Assembly: GCF_047948215.1 (NCBI RefSeq)
Contig: NC_134465.1
Location: 45,060,446-45,124,445, forward strand
Source of the DNA: Lycorma delicatula
Taxonomy: Eukaryota > Arthropoda > Insecta > Hemiptera > Fulgoridae
Length of the DNA: 64,000 bases
Direction: 5' to 3'
Shown here in pieces: positions 1 to 10,668 of the stretch. The notes under the pieces were generated by a model. The model worked only from the letters and a program-made list of their open reading frames with translations, ran no database searches and was not told the DNA's origin. The number at the start of each line of letters is the position of its first letter. Within the stretch, counting starts at the first letter, position 1. The translations under genes were made by a program, and so were the position numbers.

Positions 1-190
1 TTTCTCTTTTGTATTTAGCCTCCGGAACTACTGTAAGGTATTAATTCGGAGACTGATATGTATGAATGTACATGAAGAGTAGTCTTGTATAGTCTCAGGT
101 CGACCGTTCCTGAGATGTGTTGTTAATTGAAACCCAACCACCAAAGAACACCGGTATCCACGATCTAGTATTCAAATCCGTATACAAGAG
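1..190 (-). repeat. SINE-1 copy, body and tail, minus strand
   Basis: Reverse complement of the SINE-1 body and tail. It reads through the conserved blocks TAGCCTCCGGAAC, GGTCGACCGTTCCTGAG and CCAACCACCAAAGAACACCG, which recur in the copies near 5.5, 34.5 and 43.4 kb. The tRNA-like head is missing and the copy stops where a second, plus-strand tail begins, giving an inverted junction. The left edge of the window may cut the 3' tail. Confidence 0.75.
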
Positions 191-298
191 GAACGGTCGA
201 CCTGAGACTAAACAAGACTATACTTCATTTACATTCGTACATATCATCTTCTGAAGTAATACCTTACAGTGGATACGGAGGCTAAACAATAAAAAAAG
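187..298 (+). repeat. SINE-1 tail, plus strand, inverted against its neighbour
   Basis: Starts inside the tail at GGAACGGTCGACCTGAGAC and runs to GGAGGCTAAACAA followed by an A-rich tract. It lacks the tRNA-like head and body. With the adjoining minus-strand copy it makes a foldback of roughly 100 bp arms. Confidence 0.75.
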
Positions 299-1101
299 GA
301 AGCTCTTAAATTGTCTCCTACGTGACATTACACGATTTAGTCGCTCCCCCCTCTTGTTGTTTTCTGCATGATGGTTTCCTACCTAAAAAATTGATCTTTT
401 GGAGATAAGATCATTTGCTAAATTTCATTTTTGCATATCTAATTATATAAAAGTTATTAACGGCTGCGATACACTGGTAACAATTCGTACATAGATATAT
501 ATATACGAATTTCTCTTTACTTATAGTTTGTATAGTTTTATTCTTACACAATTTTATTTCTTATAAATGTTTTTTTTTTTGTGTTTATGTTTTGCAGTTT
601 ATTTTAATAACCATTGATCACCTTTTTCTTTGTATTATTATCATATAATAGTAAAGAAATATAATTTTAAATTTCTCGGAAATCTAAACAAAAATAATCA
701 TTTAATTAAAAATAATAATACAAGTAATAAAATTATAATTAACACATTTTTATTCATCAACCGTAATTTTTATGCCTGAGAAAAAAAAATCAATCAATTT
801 CTTAATTAAGACTAATGAAATGTGCCGTCCTAAAAAGGAAATTTTATTTATATTTACTTTTAACTAGTAAAAACTGACATTAAAGGAAAGTATTGAAAAT
901 TAAATTTAAAAACAACCGAACTAAGTTAAAATTTCCCGTTCAAACAATCATTAACAAATTCTATTGATTTGTTAGATATGTAGGTCAAGCCTAATTATCT
1001 GCATACATACCAAATCCATTTAAAATATCTAAATTTTTAAAAAACGTATTTTCTTTGTGAAGATGCTTAATTCACAAAAATTCAAAAAAAATTATTAAAA
1101 T
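299..1101. other. AT-rich stretch, nothing recognised
   Basis: Strongly AT-rich with homopolymer A and T runs. I see no coding frame with recognisable content, no tRNA and no repeat shared with the rest of the window. Confidence 0.5.
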
Positions 1102-2110
1102 TTTTTTTTTTGTTTTCCGTAGTGGGAGGAAAAAGCTCTGCCAGCCGCCATCAGGTTCGCATTGACGGCAGTGCGGGCTCTCACCCGCTAAAAACCTTAC
1201 CTCTTATCATACAGGGGCCGGATCTAAACCATATGGTAAGTACACAGCCCCTACATGATCACCCAGGCACTCTACTATCCAAATCTAGATGGCCGAAAGG
1301 CGTCCCAAGGAGGCGATCGACGAACTACGACCCCCCGAGAGCCCCTTCGCGCACCCCCAGAATCTAGCCCCCCTTGATTACCGTCATCTAACTCCACGTC
1401 TTTATCGATCTACACAGCCTTTCGTCGCCGCTTCTCATTGGCCTTCTCTCCTATTATTGTTGCGGTCGTAATCGAGACACATTCCCATTTGTCGCTATTG
1501 CTGAGCATCACCTCGATTACACTGTTGGCCCCCTGCACATCTAGATCCTCGAGTACTACTCTTAAGTCACGCCGTCTAGGGTAAAAGAACACCACATGCT
1601 CTGCTGTATCCAGCCCGCCGCAATTATAACAGCGACTTGTACTGAATCTGTCCATCCTGTACAGATAGTCCCCGAAAACATCCATTTCCAGACAGGAACT
1701 GGGTGAATTCGTAGCCTGTGTTACCATGCTTTCGCTCCACCCAGTTACTAACATCGCTTAGGAGCCCATAGGTCCACCTTCTCGGCCCATGGGACCGAAT
1801 CCCGCCATCTGTCACGCCAAGCCGTGTAGAGATAATCAGTTGCTTTCTTTCTGTCCCGTCCGGCCACTATTGAAGCTCTTATTTTTGCTTGTAAGTCTAT
1901 CGGCGGCATCCCAGCTAAAACCGATGCTGCCTACGCGCTTATAGTACGAAACCTCGCGCTGATAAGTATATTTAGCCTACGTTGTTGCATAATCAAACAC
2001 CTCACGTTCCTGGCCCTCGACAACGCTCCCAGCCACATAGGAATTCCATATAACACTACCGAAGAGTGCACACTAGTCTACAGCTTCCTCTTCCCCGTCT
2101 GAGGACCGCC
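1102..2110 (-). mobile_element. R1-clade LINE fragment (RT C-terminal domain and 3' end)
   Basis: A decayed non-LTR retrotransposon read on the minus strand, its 3' end marked by the poly(T) at about 1102-1112. Near 1,850-1,940 a frame gives VLAGMPPIDLQAKIRA, like the post-RT segment of R1-clade proteins. Further on come TAWRDRW, VSNWVERKHG and TQFLSGNGCF, then a C-terminal zinc knuckle at 1,580-1,650 reading CYNCGG...AEHVVFFY, where the last Cys of the usual C-x2-C...H-x4-C is Tyr. Stops and frame changes break it, so it cannot be active. The R1 assignment rests on motif recall, not a search. The 5' end at about 2,110 is approximate. Confidence 0.7.
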
Positions 2111-2194
2111 CTCATTCCTCATGATTTTGCTGAGTGCCTCCACCACATTTTCGCCTTTTCTCACCGCCTCCTCAAAATGTATAGTAAAATGTAT

Positions 2195-2408
2195 AGAGGC
2201 GAAATCTCGAGATATTGAAGGTAAGCTTGCTCAACAGCTTCACCCCCTGGACTTATTACGTTGAAAATTTAAAGTTATGAATGCCTCATATGTAGAAATA
2301 TCTGACCAAGTTTGGTCAAAATTGGTCAGAACACACACACATTTAAATACTAATATTAATATCCTGAAAATTTCCATTGGGTTTTTTGGGTTCCTTAGAT
2401 GTCAAAAC
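2195..2408 (+). repeat. Unclassified repeat E, copy 1
   Basis: Begins GGCGAAATCTCGAGATATTG and ends near GGGTTCCTTAGATGTCAAAACC. The same order of blocks recurs at 2,855-3,110 and, inverted, at 35,375-35,650. It contains no ORF of note. SINE-1 lies directly at its right end. Confidence 0.6.
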
Positions 2409-2585
2409 CTAACCCACCGGGTTGCTCTAGTGGTTAACGCGTCTTCCCAAATCAGCTGATTTGGAAGTCGAGAGTTACAGCGTTCAAGTCCTAGTAAAGC
2501 CAGTTAGTTTTACACGGATTTGAATACTAGATCGTGAATACCGGTGTTCTTTGGTGGTTGGGTTTCAATTAACCCAACCCATTAG
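2409..2585 (+). repeat. SINE-1 copy (tRNA head and body, 3' truncated)
   Basis: The head carries an A-box-like GGTTGCTCTAGTGGTTAACG and a B-box-like GCGTTCAAGTCCTAG, as in a tRNA-derived pol III promoter. The body continues to GGTTGGGTTTCAATTAACC and then stops; the tail seen in full copies is absent. Confidence 0.8.
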
Positions 2586-2854
2586 TGAGGAATTTTTAAT
2601 TTCTTGGTCCAAGAGGACGAGGAAAAAGGGAATTAATTTTCCACAGAAAAAAGCAAAAATTCCAAGATACGGACTGCGACACTAGCGACCCTTGAGGTGA
2701 CAGAAGCTACTACTGACACAGTATACCCACTCAGTCTCTAGTTTAGAGCATTTTTTTTTTTGGAATGGGGGTGCGATTTTGCAAAACTTTTTGGAAAATA
2801 TATTTGTTTTTGAATTGTTAATAAATGTACATAAGAATAATATAACTTTAATTA

Positions 2855-3110
2855 GGCGAAATCTCGAGATATTGAAGGTAACCTTGCTCTATAGCCTCAC
2901 CCCTGGACCTATTACGTTGAAAATTTAATGCAATGAATGCCTCATATGTAGAAATAATCTAAGTTTGGTCAAAATCGGTCCAGCAGTTCTGAAAATGAAG
3001 GCGATTTAGAGACCGAACACACCCACATGTACATACTAACATTAATATCCTGAAAATTTCCATCGGGTGTTTTGGGTTCCTTAGGTGTCAAAACCTTAAG
3101 ATCCAGAGAA
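2855..3110 (+). repeat. Unclassified repeat E, copy 2
   Basis: Near-identical in block order to copy 1: GGCGAAATCTCGAGATATTG at the start, TTTGGTCAAAATCGGTCCAG in the middle, GGTTCCTTAGGTGTCAAAAC at the end. It is followed by AGATCCAGAGAAAACCGG, which also follows the SINE-1 copy ending at 5,851, so another E remnant lies there. Confidence 0.6.
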
Positions 3111-3274
3111 AACCGGATATGCCCAAACCGGATATGCCCAAACTGGACTGATACAATACTCTCCCTTCTAAAGCTATAGCTCTGATATATATGTGGTAGT
3201 AAAATGTTACATTTTGATAAGTTTTGTTTTTATGAACTTCAAAATTATTACGTTTGTATTTAGTTTCTCTGGCC

Positions 3275-3545
3275 TTTATTCAAATCATTTTACTCAAAAT
3301 CTCTACAATTCTTTTTCAAAAATTTTAGCGTTTATTCGCCGTTTAACAAGAATTAATTTACGTCAAACATAAAATAATGTATTTTTCGTTCCCGATCTTT
3401 TTTTGTCTTTTACCCTAAATTTCTCAAAAACTACTAAAAATACACTTCTGGGAACTATTTTTTTTTTTTTAAGTTTTTCAAATCGGATTTCATCAAAAAC
3501 TACTATATTATTTCAGCCTCTTAATTTTAGTTCTAAGAATTACAG
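3275..3545 (+). repeat. Foldback family F, single arm
   Basis: Diverged half of family F, recognised by ACGTCAAACATAAAA, TTTCTCAAAAACTACTA and TTCTGGGAACTATTTT in the same order as in the arms near 40.3 and 50.5 kb. No opposing arm is seen close by. Confidence 0.5.
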
Positions 3546-4889
3546 TCTGGCTTAGTTTTATTGAAGCCCTCAGGACGAAATCTTTTGCCAGCTGATGCTA
3601 ACGAAGCGATTCCATATCTATGTTTTTTTTATGAATTGTCTTCTTTACTTTTACCAGTAGATCATGTCCTGAAAGAGTAGAACATTCTTCGTGAATCACT
3701 TTATCTTAGAATCACGTATATATTTTATTCATGAGACTTAAATATATGATTTTTATTTTAAAATACCAAAGACGCAGAAAAGGAAGAGCCATTATTTCAT
3801 GTAAAGCAATACATTTCTTTAATTGAATACAATATTCGATAAAATTAAAATCAGCATATGAATTCCTTCGATTTTTTTCAAAAGATAAAAATTACTAAAG
3901 ATTAAAAACAAATATGAATACTGTAATCTAAAACGATATGAATATGTTAAAATACTGTTATTACATTTATTTAAAAAATATATATATAATAATAAAATTA
4001 ACATTGAAGGTGGGATAAATATAACATACAGAAGAGGGGGAAGAATAAATTAGTAAAACAATTCTCTAATAACTCTTTGATAATAGGAGAGAAAAACAAA
4101 AAAATAATTGACCCGTATATCTATATATAAGTGAACTATGATAAAAACACAATAGTAATATTGAAACAGATTTGAACTTTCGATAAATTCGATAAAAAAA
4201 TGTATCTAAAACAATATAACAAATTTTTCCCACACAGTTCATGTTATCACACGTAACCTGTAACGATAATCATAATAATAATAGTAAGCCGACTGGAATA
4301 TAGCCTAACACCCTTAAGCCTACACAGAATCGACGGATGTATACACAAATAAATAACAGATGTAAAGTTTATAGTGCACAGGAGTCATTCAAACAGAATA
4401 ATTAATTATATACAAATCATACTGTTCGGGTGTGGTGGTTACGAAATATTCTAAAAATACATTAAATATCTGAACGAAGGTCTAAATTAAAATATTTAAT
4501 CTCTTTAAGTCTTTTATTTTTAAAATAAAATATATATTAAGCAATAATTGTACTATACCACAAACTGAATAACAAGTATTTTTAAACTTTCTTTTCAGTG
4601 CATAACGTAGAAAAAGTGTGTTATCAATTGAAAAACCGAATAATTCTTTGAATCTTCTATATAAATTATCTTCTGCTAATTATTACGTTCTGCTAAGCAG
4701 AAGTACTAATAAAATTAGGAGGTATAAGCGAAAAGGTGATCTCTACAAATCAATTAATCGGACAAGTATAATTAAATTAACAATACAAGAAACGTTTATA
4801 CGACCGTATAAAACAGGTAATCTAAAAAGTAATAACACTTTCGCTCACAAAATACCGTTGGCTTCCCAAATCTTAAGATATATGAAACT
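3546..4889. other. AT-rich stretch, nothing recognised
   Basis: Low-complexity AT-rich sequence. The open frames here have no recognisable motif and biased, non-coding-like composition. Confidence 0.5.
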
Positions 4890-5172
4890 AAGCCTACCGG
4901 ATTGGTATAGGGATTTAGACTCGTCATCGCAAATCAGTTGATTTCGAATTTTACGGTTCAAATCCTAGTAAAGGTATTACTTTTATACGGATTTGAATAC
5001 TAGATAGTGAATACCGGTGTTCTTTGGTGGTCGGGTTTCAGTTAACTACATATTTCAGGAATGGTCGACCTGAGGCTGTACAAGGCTACACTTCATTTAC
5101 ATTCATATACATATCAACCTCTGAAGTAATACCTTACGGTGATTCCGAAGGCTAAACAGAAAAAAGAGAGAC
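4890..5172 (+). repeat. SINE-1 copy, near full length
   Basis: Diverged head (CTACCGGATTGGTATAGGG) with B-box-like GGTTCAAATCCTAGTAAAG, body (GGTGTTCTTTGGTGG) and tail (CGAAGGCTAAACAG) ending in an AG-rich tract. Directly after it comes ACCAATCCGGTGGGTA, the reverse complement of a SINE-1 head start, so either a second truncated minus copy or a small inverted duplication abuts it. Confidence 0.8.
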
Positions 5173-5433
5173 CAATCCGGTGGGTATACAAATTTTTATT
5201 AAATTACTTTTTAAAAAAATACTTTGTTTTAAAACCAATAAAAATTGGTTAATTAAAAAAATAAAAATAAAATAATCAGTTAAACTTGAATGTTTATATG
5301 TACTTAAATACATATTCAAATAAATAAATGTCATCCAAAATTATTATTTAATCCTGTTCTGGCTTTATAAGTATTTAATTAATTTTTTTTTGGGGGTTAT
5401 TTCACCCGTTTCTTAACTACTGAGATCGAACGA

Positions 5434-5550
5434 ACCTCTCTTTCTCTTTTCTTTTTAGCCTCCGGAACCACTGTAAGGTATTACTTCACAGGCTGATATG
5501 TACGAAACTAAATAAAGAGTAATCTTGTACAGTCTCTGGTCGACCGTTCC
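5434..5550 (-). repeat. SINE-1 tail, minus strand
   Basis: Reverse complement of the last 115 bp or so of SINE-1 (TTAGCCTCCGGAACCACTG to GGTCGACCGTTCC). It stops exactly where the next full copy begins on the opposite strand. Confidence 0.8.
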
Positions 5551-5851
5551 ATAACCAACTGGGTTGGTCTAGTGGTGAACGCGTCTTCCCAAATCAGCTG
5601 ATTTGGAAATCGAGAGTTCCAGCGTTCAGGTCCTAGAAAGCCAGTTATATTTATACGGATTTGAATACTAGATCGTAGATAACGATGTTCTTTGGCGATT
5701 GGGTTTTAATTTACCACACACCTCAGGAATGGACGAACTGAGAATGTACAAGACTACACTTCATTTACACTCATACATATCATCCTCATTCATCCTCTGA
5801 AGAATTATCTAAACGGTAGTTACCGGAGACTAAACAGGAAAAAGAGAGAGG
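5551..5851 (+). repeat. SINE-1 copy, full length
   Basis: Complete copy: head with GGTTGGTCTAGTGGTGAACG (A box) and GCGTTCAGGTCCTAG (B box), body with GATGTTCTTTGGCGATTGGG, tail ending GGAGACTAAACAGG and an AAAGAGAGAG tract. It is followed by a remnant of repeat E. Confidence 0.85.
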
Positions 5852-5949
5852 TGTCAAAACCTGAAGATCCAGAGAAAACCGGTTATGCCAAGTATAATAA
5901 ATGTATAGTAATGTATGTAAGTGTACAAACTGTACAAAACCGCACTTCA

Positions 5950-6285
5950 TTTTTTTTTTTTATCCTCGAGTCAGAGAAATGCCATTTATGCACACCCCCA
6001 CAAGACTTGTAGTGTAGGACTCGCAGAGGTTCCGCTAAGATGTTACTAATTAGCGTATGTATGACTGCACCATACCGACTAAAACTCCTCTCTTACTGAT
6101 CCTCTCCCCCCTCCCCCCAAAGGGCCGGACACGCATTTTAAGCATAGGCTCGGCCCGAGGTGTGTCAAAGCTGGAAGATTTAGGAATCCTACAGCTTCAT
6201 CACCGCCGCCCACCCGCGAAAGCACGGACAGAGGACGACTCCACTGCCGTATGGGACACAGAATTTCAGGGCTAGACTGCAACAA
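5950..6285 (-). mobile_element. LINE 3' untranslated fragment
   Basis: Poly(T) at 5,950-5,960, then GC-richer sequence with GCTAAGATGTTACTAATTAG and ACTGCACCATACCGACTAAA. The same blocks follow the poly(T) of the LINE at 53,071-54,150, so this is a truncated 3' end of a related element on the minus strand. No conserved protein segment was found in it. Confidence 0.55.
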
Positions 6286-6359
6286 TATTTTTTTTCACAT
6301 GAAATTTCAATGACGAAATACTCAAACATATTTCCCCGAATTTATTGGGCTAAAACAAA

Positions 6360-7185
6360 AAAAAAATCTGATGTAGGCACCATGTATAACTTCCTTGTAC
6401 GCTAATTAAACTACATATACACATTTTTAAAACTACATAAAACTTTATTTCACTAATAACTTCTGATATTTTGTCATATATATAGATATTATTATTATTG
6501 AATTATTATTTATCGTTTTTGTTTTTAAACAAAGGTTAATAATTATTAATAAACTAATATATTTAAATTAAAATAAATTAATATATTTAAAATTAATCAG
6601 ATCCGATGTGCCTTCCCCTTGTAAGATCCAAATATTTCATTAATTAAAATTTTATTTGGCTATAACGCAACAACCAATGAAAATAACTGCCTCTTATGAT
6701 ATATCGTTGAAAAGGTCTCAATGAGGGCTTACTGCAGTTAAGAAAAAGTCAAAAATTCAAATTATTTTGAGTTTTGGACTTTTTTGGACACTTTAGTTCA
6801 GTTGATTGCAATCAAATGGGGAGATGCATGATATATACAATATACGTATATACATGATATACCGTTGAAAAGCTCTCGATGAAGACTTATTACTATAGTG
6901 AAGAAAAAGTTCAAAACCCAATTTTTTTGGATTTTTGGTTCAGTCGATTGCAATCAAAAGGGAAGATGTATCACTAGATGTTACAACAGTCCTAAATCAA
7001 AAATTTCAAAAAAACCTACGTCTAATCGTTTTTCAGTTATGCGAGATACGTACGTACAGAAATCATGCCGAAACTAGTCAAAATGGATTCAGGGATGGTC
7101 AAAATGAATATTTCCGTTGAAATTTGAAAACCGAAATTTTTCGCGATCACAATACTTCCTTAACTTCGTAAAAATAAGTAAAAAT
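6360..7185 (+). repeat. Unclassified repeat D, copy 1 (full length)
   Basis: Starts near AATCTGATGTAGGCACCATG and ends near CGCGATCACAATACTTCCTT. Internal landmarks shared with other D copies are ATGATATATCGTTGAAAAG, CAGTCGATTGCAATCAAA, TTTTCAGTTATGCGAGATAC and GGGATGGTCAAAATG. CTTCCTTGTACG lies near the left end, and its inverse CGTACAAGG lies near the right end of other copies. There is no coding frame. Confidence 0.65.
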
Positions 7186-8285
7186 TACCCTGAAGAGGAG
7201 TTTAGTAGAAAGGAAAGAGATTAGAAAACTTTCTAAAAAGAGACGATCGATTCACAACGGAGTCAGTAAAACGACAAAAGCCATTCCAGCCATTTATAGC
7301 TCTTCTACGATAATCATCTATTTCAAGTATATTTACCCGGATGGAAAAAAATAACGCTTACCGATGACTTTCCGTCGAACAGTTGAAATAATTCATATAA
7401 AAGCTTGTTTTTCTCCCATTACACGAAAAATCTACCGAAGTACAGGATACGGATTACTTAAAAAACAACGTACACTAAATCACAAAATTTTATGTCAGTT
7501 GTAAGTATCTAATTGAAATTTAAAATGTACACCACTGTTGAGGAGAAGCTTTTCCGTTGTACATTTTGTCGAATAGGAGCCACCCTTTTTTTTTTGTTTT
7601 TCAATGAATAACAAACAAATTAAGAAGAACGCAATAAAAATATAAATAAATGTAAACAAACGTGATTTTTTTCCTATCTATTGTTGCATCTTTCTGTGAA
7701 ATAGAATATATTTATAACAAAGGTGAATGAATGCGATCCAAGATTACACACGATGATGTTAATGTTCTAATTAATAAATAAATAAATAAGATCCTTTCTC
7801 AAAAGAAACTATATAAAATTACGGATAAGCGTACGATGTTAGAAAGAAATAAACGGAGAAATCAACGTATCCTATTATAAGACCATGTACTCATATTTCA
7901 TAAAATAACTCGCATATCATAAAAAAAAAGTAAAATGAGAATCAGCACGCGCAGAATTAGCAATTTCCAAGAAAACTGTCTGCTCGTGCAACAAACAGAT
8001 AAAGACTTAAGGTCTATCGTATTTAACTTTTGCATAGATAGTCTGTACGGTCATGTAAAAAGAAAAAGAATACGATCATTGATATGAAATGATAAACAAA
8101 GCATCATAAAAACATGAATAGAAAAAAATGTATGCATTTATGAAGAAAATACATTCACTTGGTCAAAATCATTTCTACGTGTATTTTACATATGAATTGA
8201 ATAGTCTACTACTATTGTTTAATAAATTTAACCGATCGTTTTCAAGTTATCAACAACTTATTAGTTATTAATTACTTCAATCAGC
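7186..8285. other. AT-rich stretch, nothing recognised
   Basis: No gene, tRNA or shared repeat recognised. It ends at the target duplication of the LINE-A copy that follows. Confidence 0.5.
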
Positions 8286-9500
8286 AATGGTAATTTTTTT
8301 TTTTTGTCTTCAGTTATTTGACTGGTTTGATGCAGCTCTCCAAGATTCCCTATCTAGTGCTAGTCGTTTCATTTCAGTATACCCTCTACATCCTACATCC
8401 CTAACAATTTGTTTTACATATTCCAAACGTGTCCTGCCTACACAATTTTTCCCTTCTACCTGTCCTTCCAATATTAAAGCGACTATTCCAGGATGTCTTA
8501 GTATGTGGCCTATAAGTCTGTCTCTTCTTTTAACTATATTTTTCCAAATGCTTCTTTCTTCATCTATTTGCCGCAATACCTCTTCATTTGTCACTTTATC
8601 CACCCATCTGATTTTTAACATTCTCCTATAGCACCGCATTTCAAAAGCTTCTAATCTTTTCTTCTCAGATACTCCGATTGTCCAAGTTTCACTTCCATAT
8701 AAAGCGACAATCCAAACATACACTTTCAAAAATCTTTTCCTGACATTTAAATTAATTTTTGATGTAAACAAATTATATTTCTTACTGAAGGCTAGTTTAG
8801 CTTGTGCTATTCGGCATTTTATATCGCTCCTGCTTCGTCCATCTTTAGTAATTTTACTTCCCAAATAACAAAATTCTTCTACCTCCATAATCTTTTCTCC
8901 TCCTATTTTCACATTCAGCGGTCCATCTTTGTTATTTCTACTACATTTCATTACTTTTGTTTTGTTCTTGTTTATTTTCATGAGATAGTTCTTGCGTAGG
9001 ACTTCATCTATGCCGTTCATTGTTTCTTCTAAATCCTTTTTACTTTCGGCTAGAATTACTATATCATCAGCAAATGGTAGCATCTTTATCTTTTCACCTT
9101 GTACTGTTATTCCGAATCTAAATTGTTCTTTAACATCATTAACTGCTAGTTCCATGTAAAGATTAAAAAGTAACGGATAGGGAACATCCTTGTCGGACTC
9201 CCTTTCTTATTACGGCTTCTTTCTTATGTTCTTCGATTATTACTGTTGCTGTTTGGTTCCTGTACATGTTAGCAATTGTTATTCTATCTCTGTATTTGAA
9301 CCCTAATTTTTTTAAAATGCTTAACATTTTATTCCAGTCTACGTTATCGAATGCCTTTTCTAGGTCTATAAATGCCAAGTATGTTGGTTTGTTTTTCTTT
9401 AATCTTCATTCTACTATTAATCTGAGGCCTAAAATTGCTTCCGTTGTCCCTATACTTTTCCTGAAACCAAATTGGTCTTCTCCTTTTTAAATGGTAATTT
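8286..9500 (-). mobile_element. LINE-A copy, 5' truncated, with 11-bp target duplication
   Basis: RTE-like non-LTR retrotransposon fragment. The element itself spans 8,297-9,489, flanked on both sides by AATGGTAATTT. On the minus strand, from about 9,488 down, it encodes reverse-transcriptase blocks: FGFRKSIGTT, motif A AFIDLEKAFDNVDW, KGVRQGCSLS, motif C FADDIVILAESKKD and FCYLGSKITKDGRS. Then comes the C-terminal block GSETWTIGVSEKKRLEAFEM ... RRMLKIRW ... LIGHILRHPG ... ESWRAASNQS and a stop at 8,310. A frameshift near 9,160 separates motif A from the catalytic ADD. The endonuclease domain is missing. A poly(A) tail is present on the minus strand at 8,297-8,307. Confidence 0.9.
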
Positions 9501-10352
9501 AAAAAGAAATAATACGGTAAAATATCTGTAAATTTCTTTTGATAAATTGAAAAAGAAATTGAATATAAAAATGAAAACGACCCGTTATTATAAGATAAAT
9601 GAAATTATATTTGTAAAGAAAAATACGATTAAATATTTTTCATATTAGCTCACCGTCTTAGCTTCGCCCGCACTTATGGTTACTTGTTTCCCGTAACAGC
9701 GGTCAATCTTTTTATTTTATATTTTTTAATCAAGTAACCGGAGGCAAATGCAGCCAATCACACAAACAGTAACTTTGGCAGTGGCTGTCTTAGTTGAGCC
9801 GCAATGCCATATAAATTTCGCACCCGTTAAAAAAAATCGGAATTAAAGAAAATCGAAAATTTCAAAAAAATATTTATCTTAAGAGTATTTGTAAACCCAA
9901 TAGTTCGTTTAGTATAGTCGGGAATGGGGAAATCTATAATCACTAATCAAATTTTTTTTTTTTTGCCTTTCTTCACCATCTTTCAAGGTCGAATTTCAAA
10001 AAGCTAGAAATTGGTTTATTCACGAGAAGATTACATTCACCAAAAATCAAATTGTTTTCTTCATTTGTAACCGAGAAATTAAAAAATTACCACGGTTGCA
10101 AAAATCCATTCTAACCCTTGAAACTCGGAATTTCAAAAAATTTAGAAATCGGTTTATAGATATTCAAATGATGATTACATATGCAAGAAAATCTTCATTC
10201 GTTACCGATAAACTAAAAAAAAGTAGTAAATTTCATTGTTACTTCATTTTACCGCTTACTCGGAATTTCTGATTACCTTAAATTTCTTCTTGCAGCATAG
10301 CTCTACAGCTACGATGTCAGGAAAGTAGTAAATAAATACATATATACGAGTA
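9501..10352. other. No gene recognised
   Basis: Mostly AT-rich. A slightly GC-richer patch at 9,650-9,840 shows no coding frame or structural RNA that I can identify. Confidence 0.45.
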
Positions 10353-10490
10353 TCTATAAAAATAAAAATGTAAATGTTCGTTTGTTCAAAATCTTAAATT
10401 TCCGAAAGTTCTTCACCGATTACTTCGAAATTTTGGCACAACGTTGCATTCGAATACACACGTGTTTTTATATACTGTTAAGTCTTTAGA
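10353..10490 (+). mobile_element. Helitron-like 5' end (partial)
   Basis: A|TCTATAAAAATAAAAATG at 10,353 followed by TAAATGTTCGTTTGTTC resembles the 5' ends of arthropod Helitrons, which start with TC after a host A, and the 5' part of the copies at 31.6 and 64 kb. No matching CTRR end with hairpin was found before the mariner-like element at 10,669, so this is a fragment or chance likeness. Confidence 0.35.
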
Positions 10491-10668
10491 GCTAAGATGG
10501 ACTGTATTAATTGTTGATGAACTAATAAGACAATGTTCTACTAAATAATCGAATTTAATTCGTAAAAATACTAAATAAGTCTCATTAGACGATGAAATAC
10601 ATGACCGCGCCAGACGGGATTCTTAACTCGAATGAATGTATGAACTGGCAAGCAGGCCAGCGCTAATA

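Noticed and set aside
6360..7185. Repeat D as a Helitron or MITE
   Set aside because: The terminal hairpin-like sequence is not followed by CTRR, and I could not find a consistent target duplication, so it is left unclassified.
8287..8631. Plus-strand frames antisense to LINE-A (also near 29.3, 31.4, 42.1 and 43.1 kb)
   Set aside because: They recur only because LINE-A recurs, and their translations show no domain; the minus strand carries the RT motifs.
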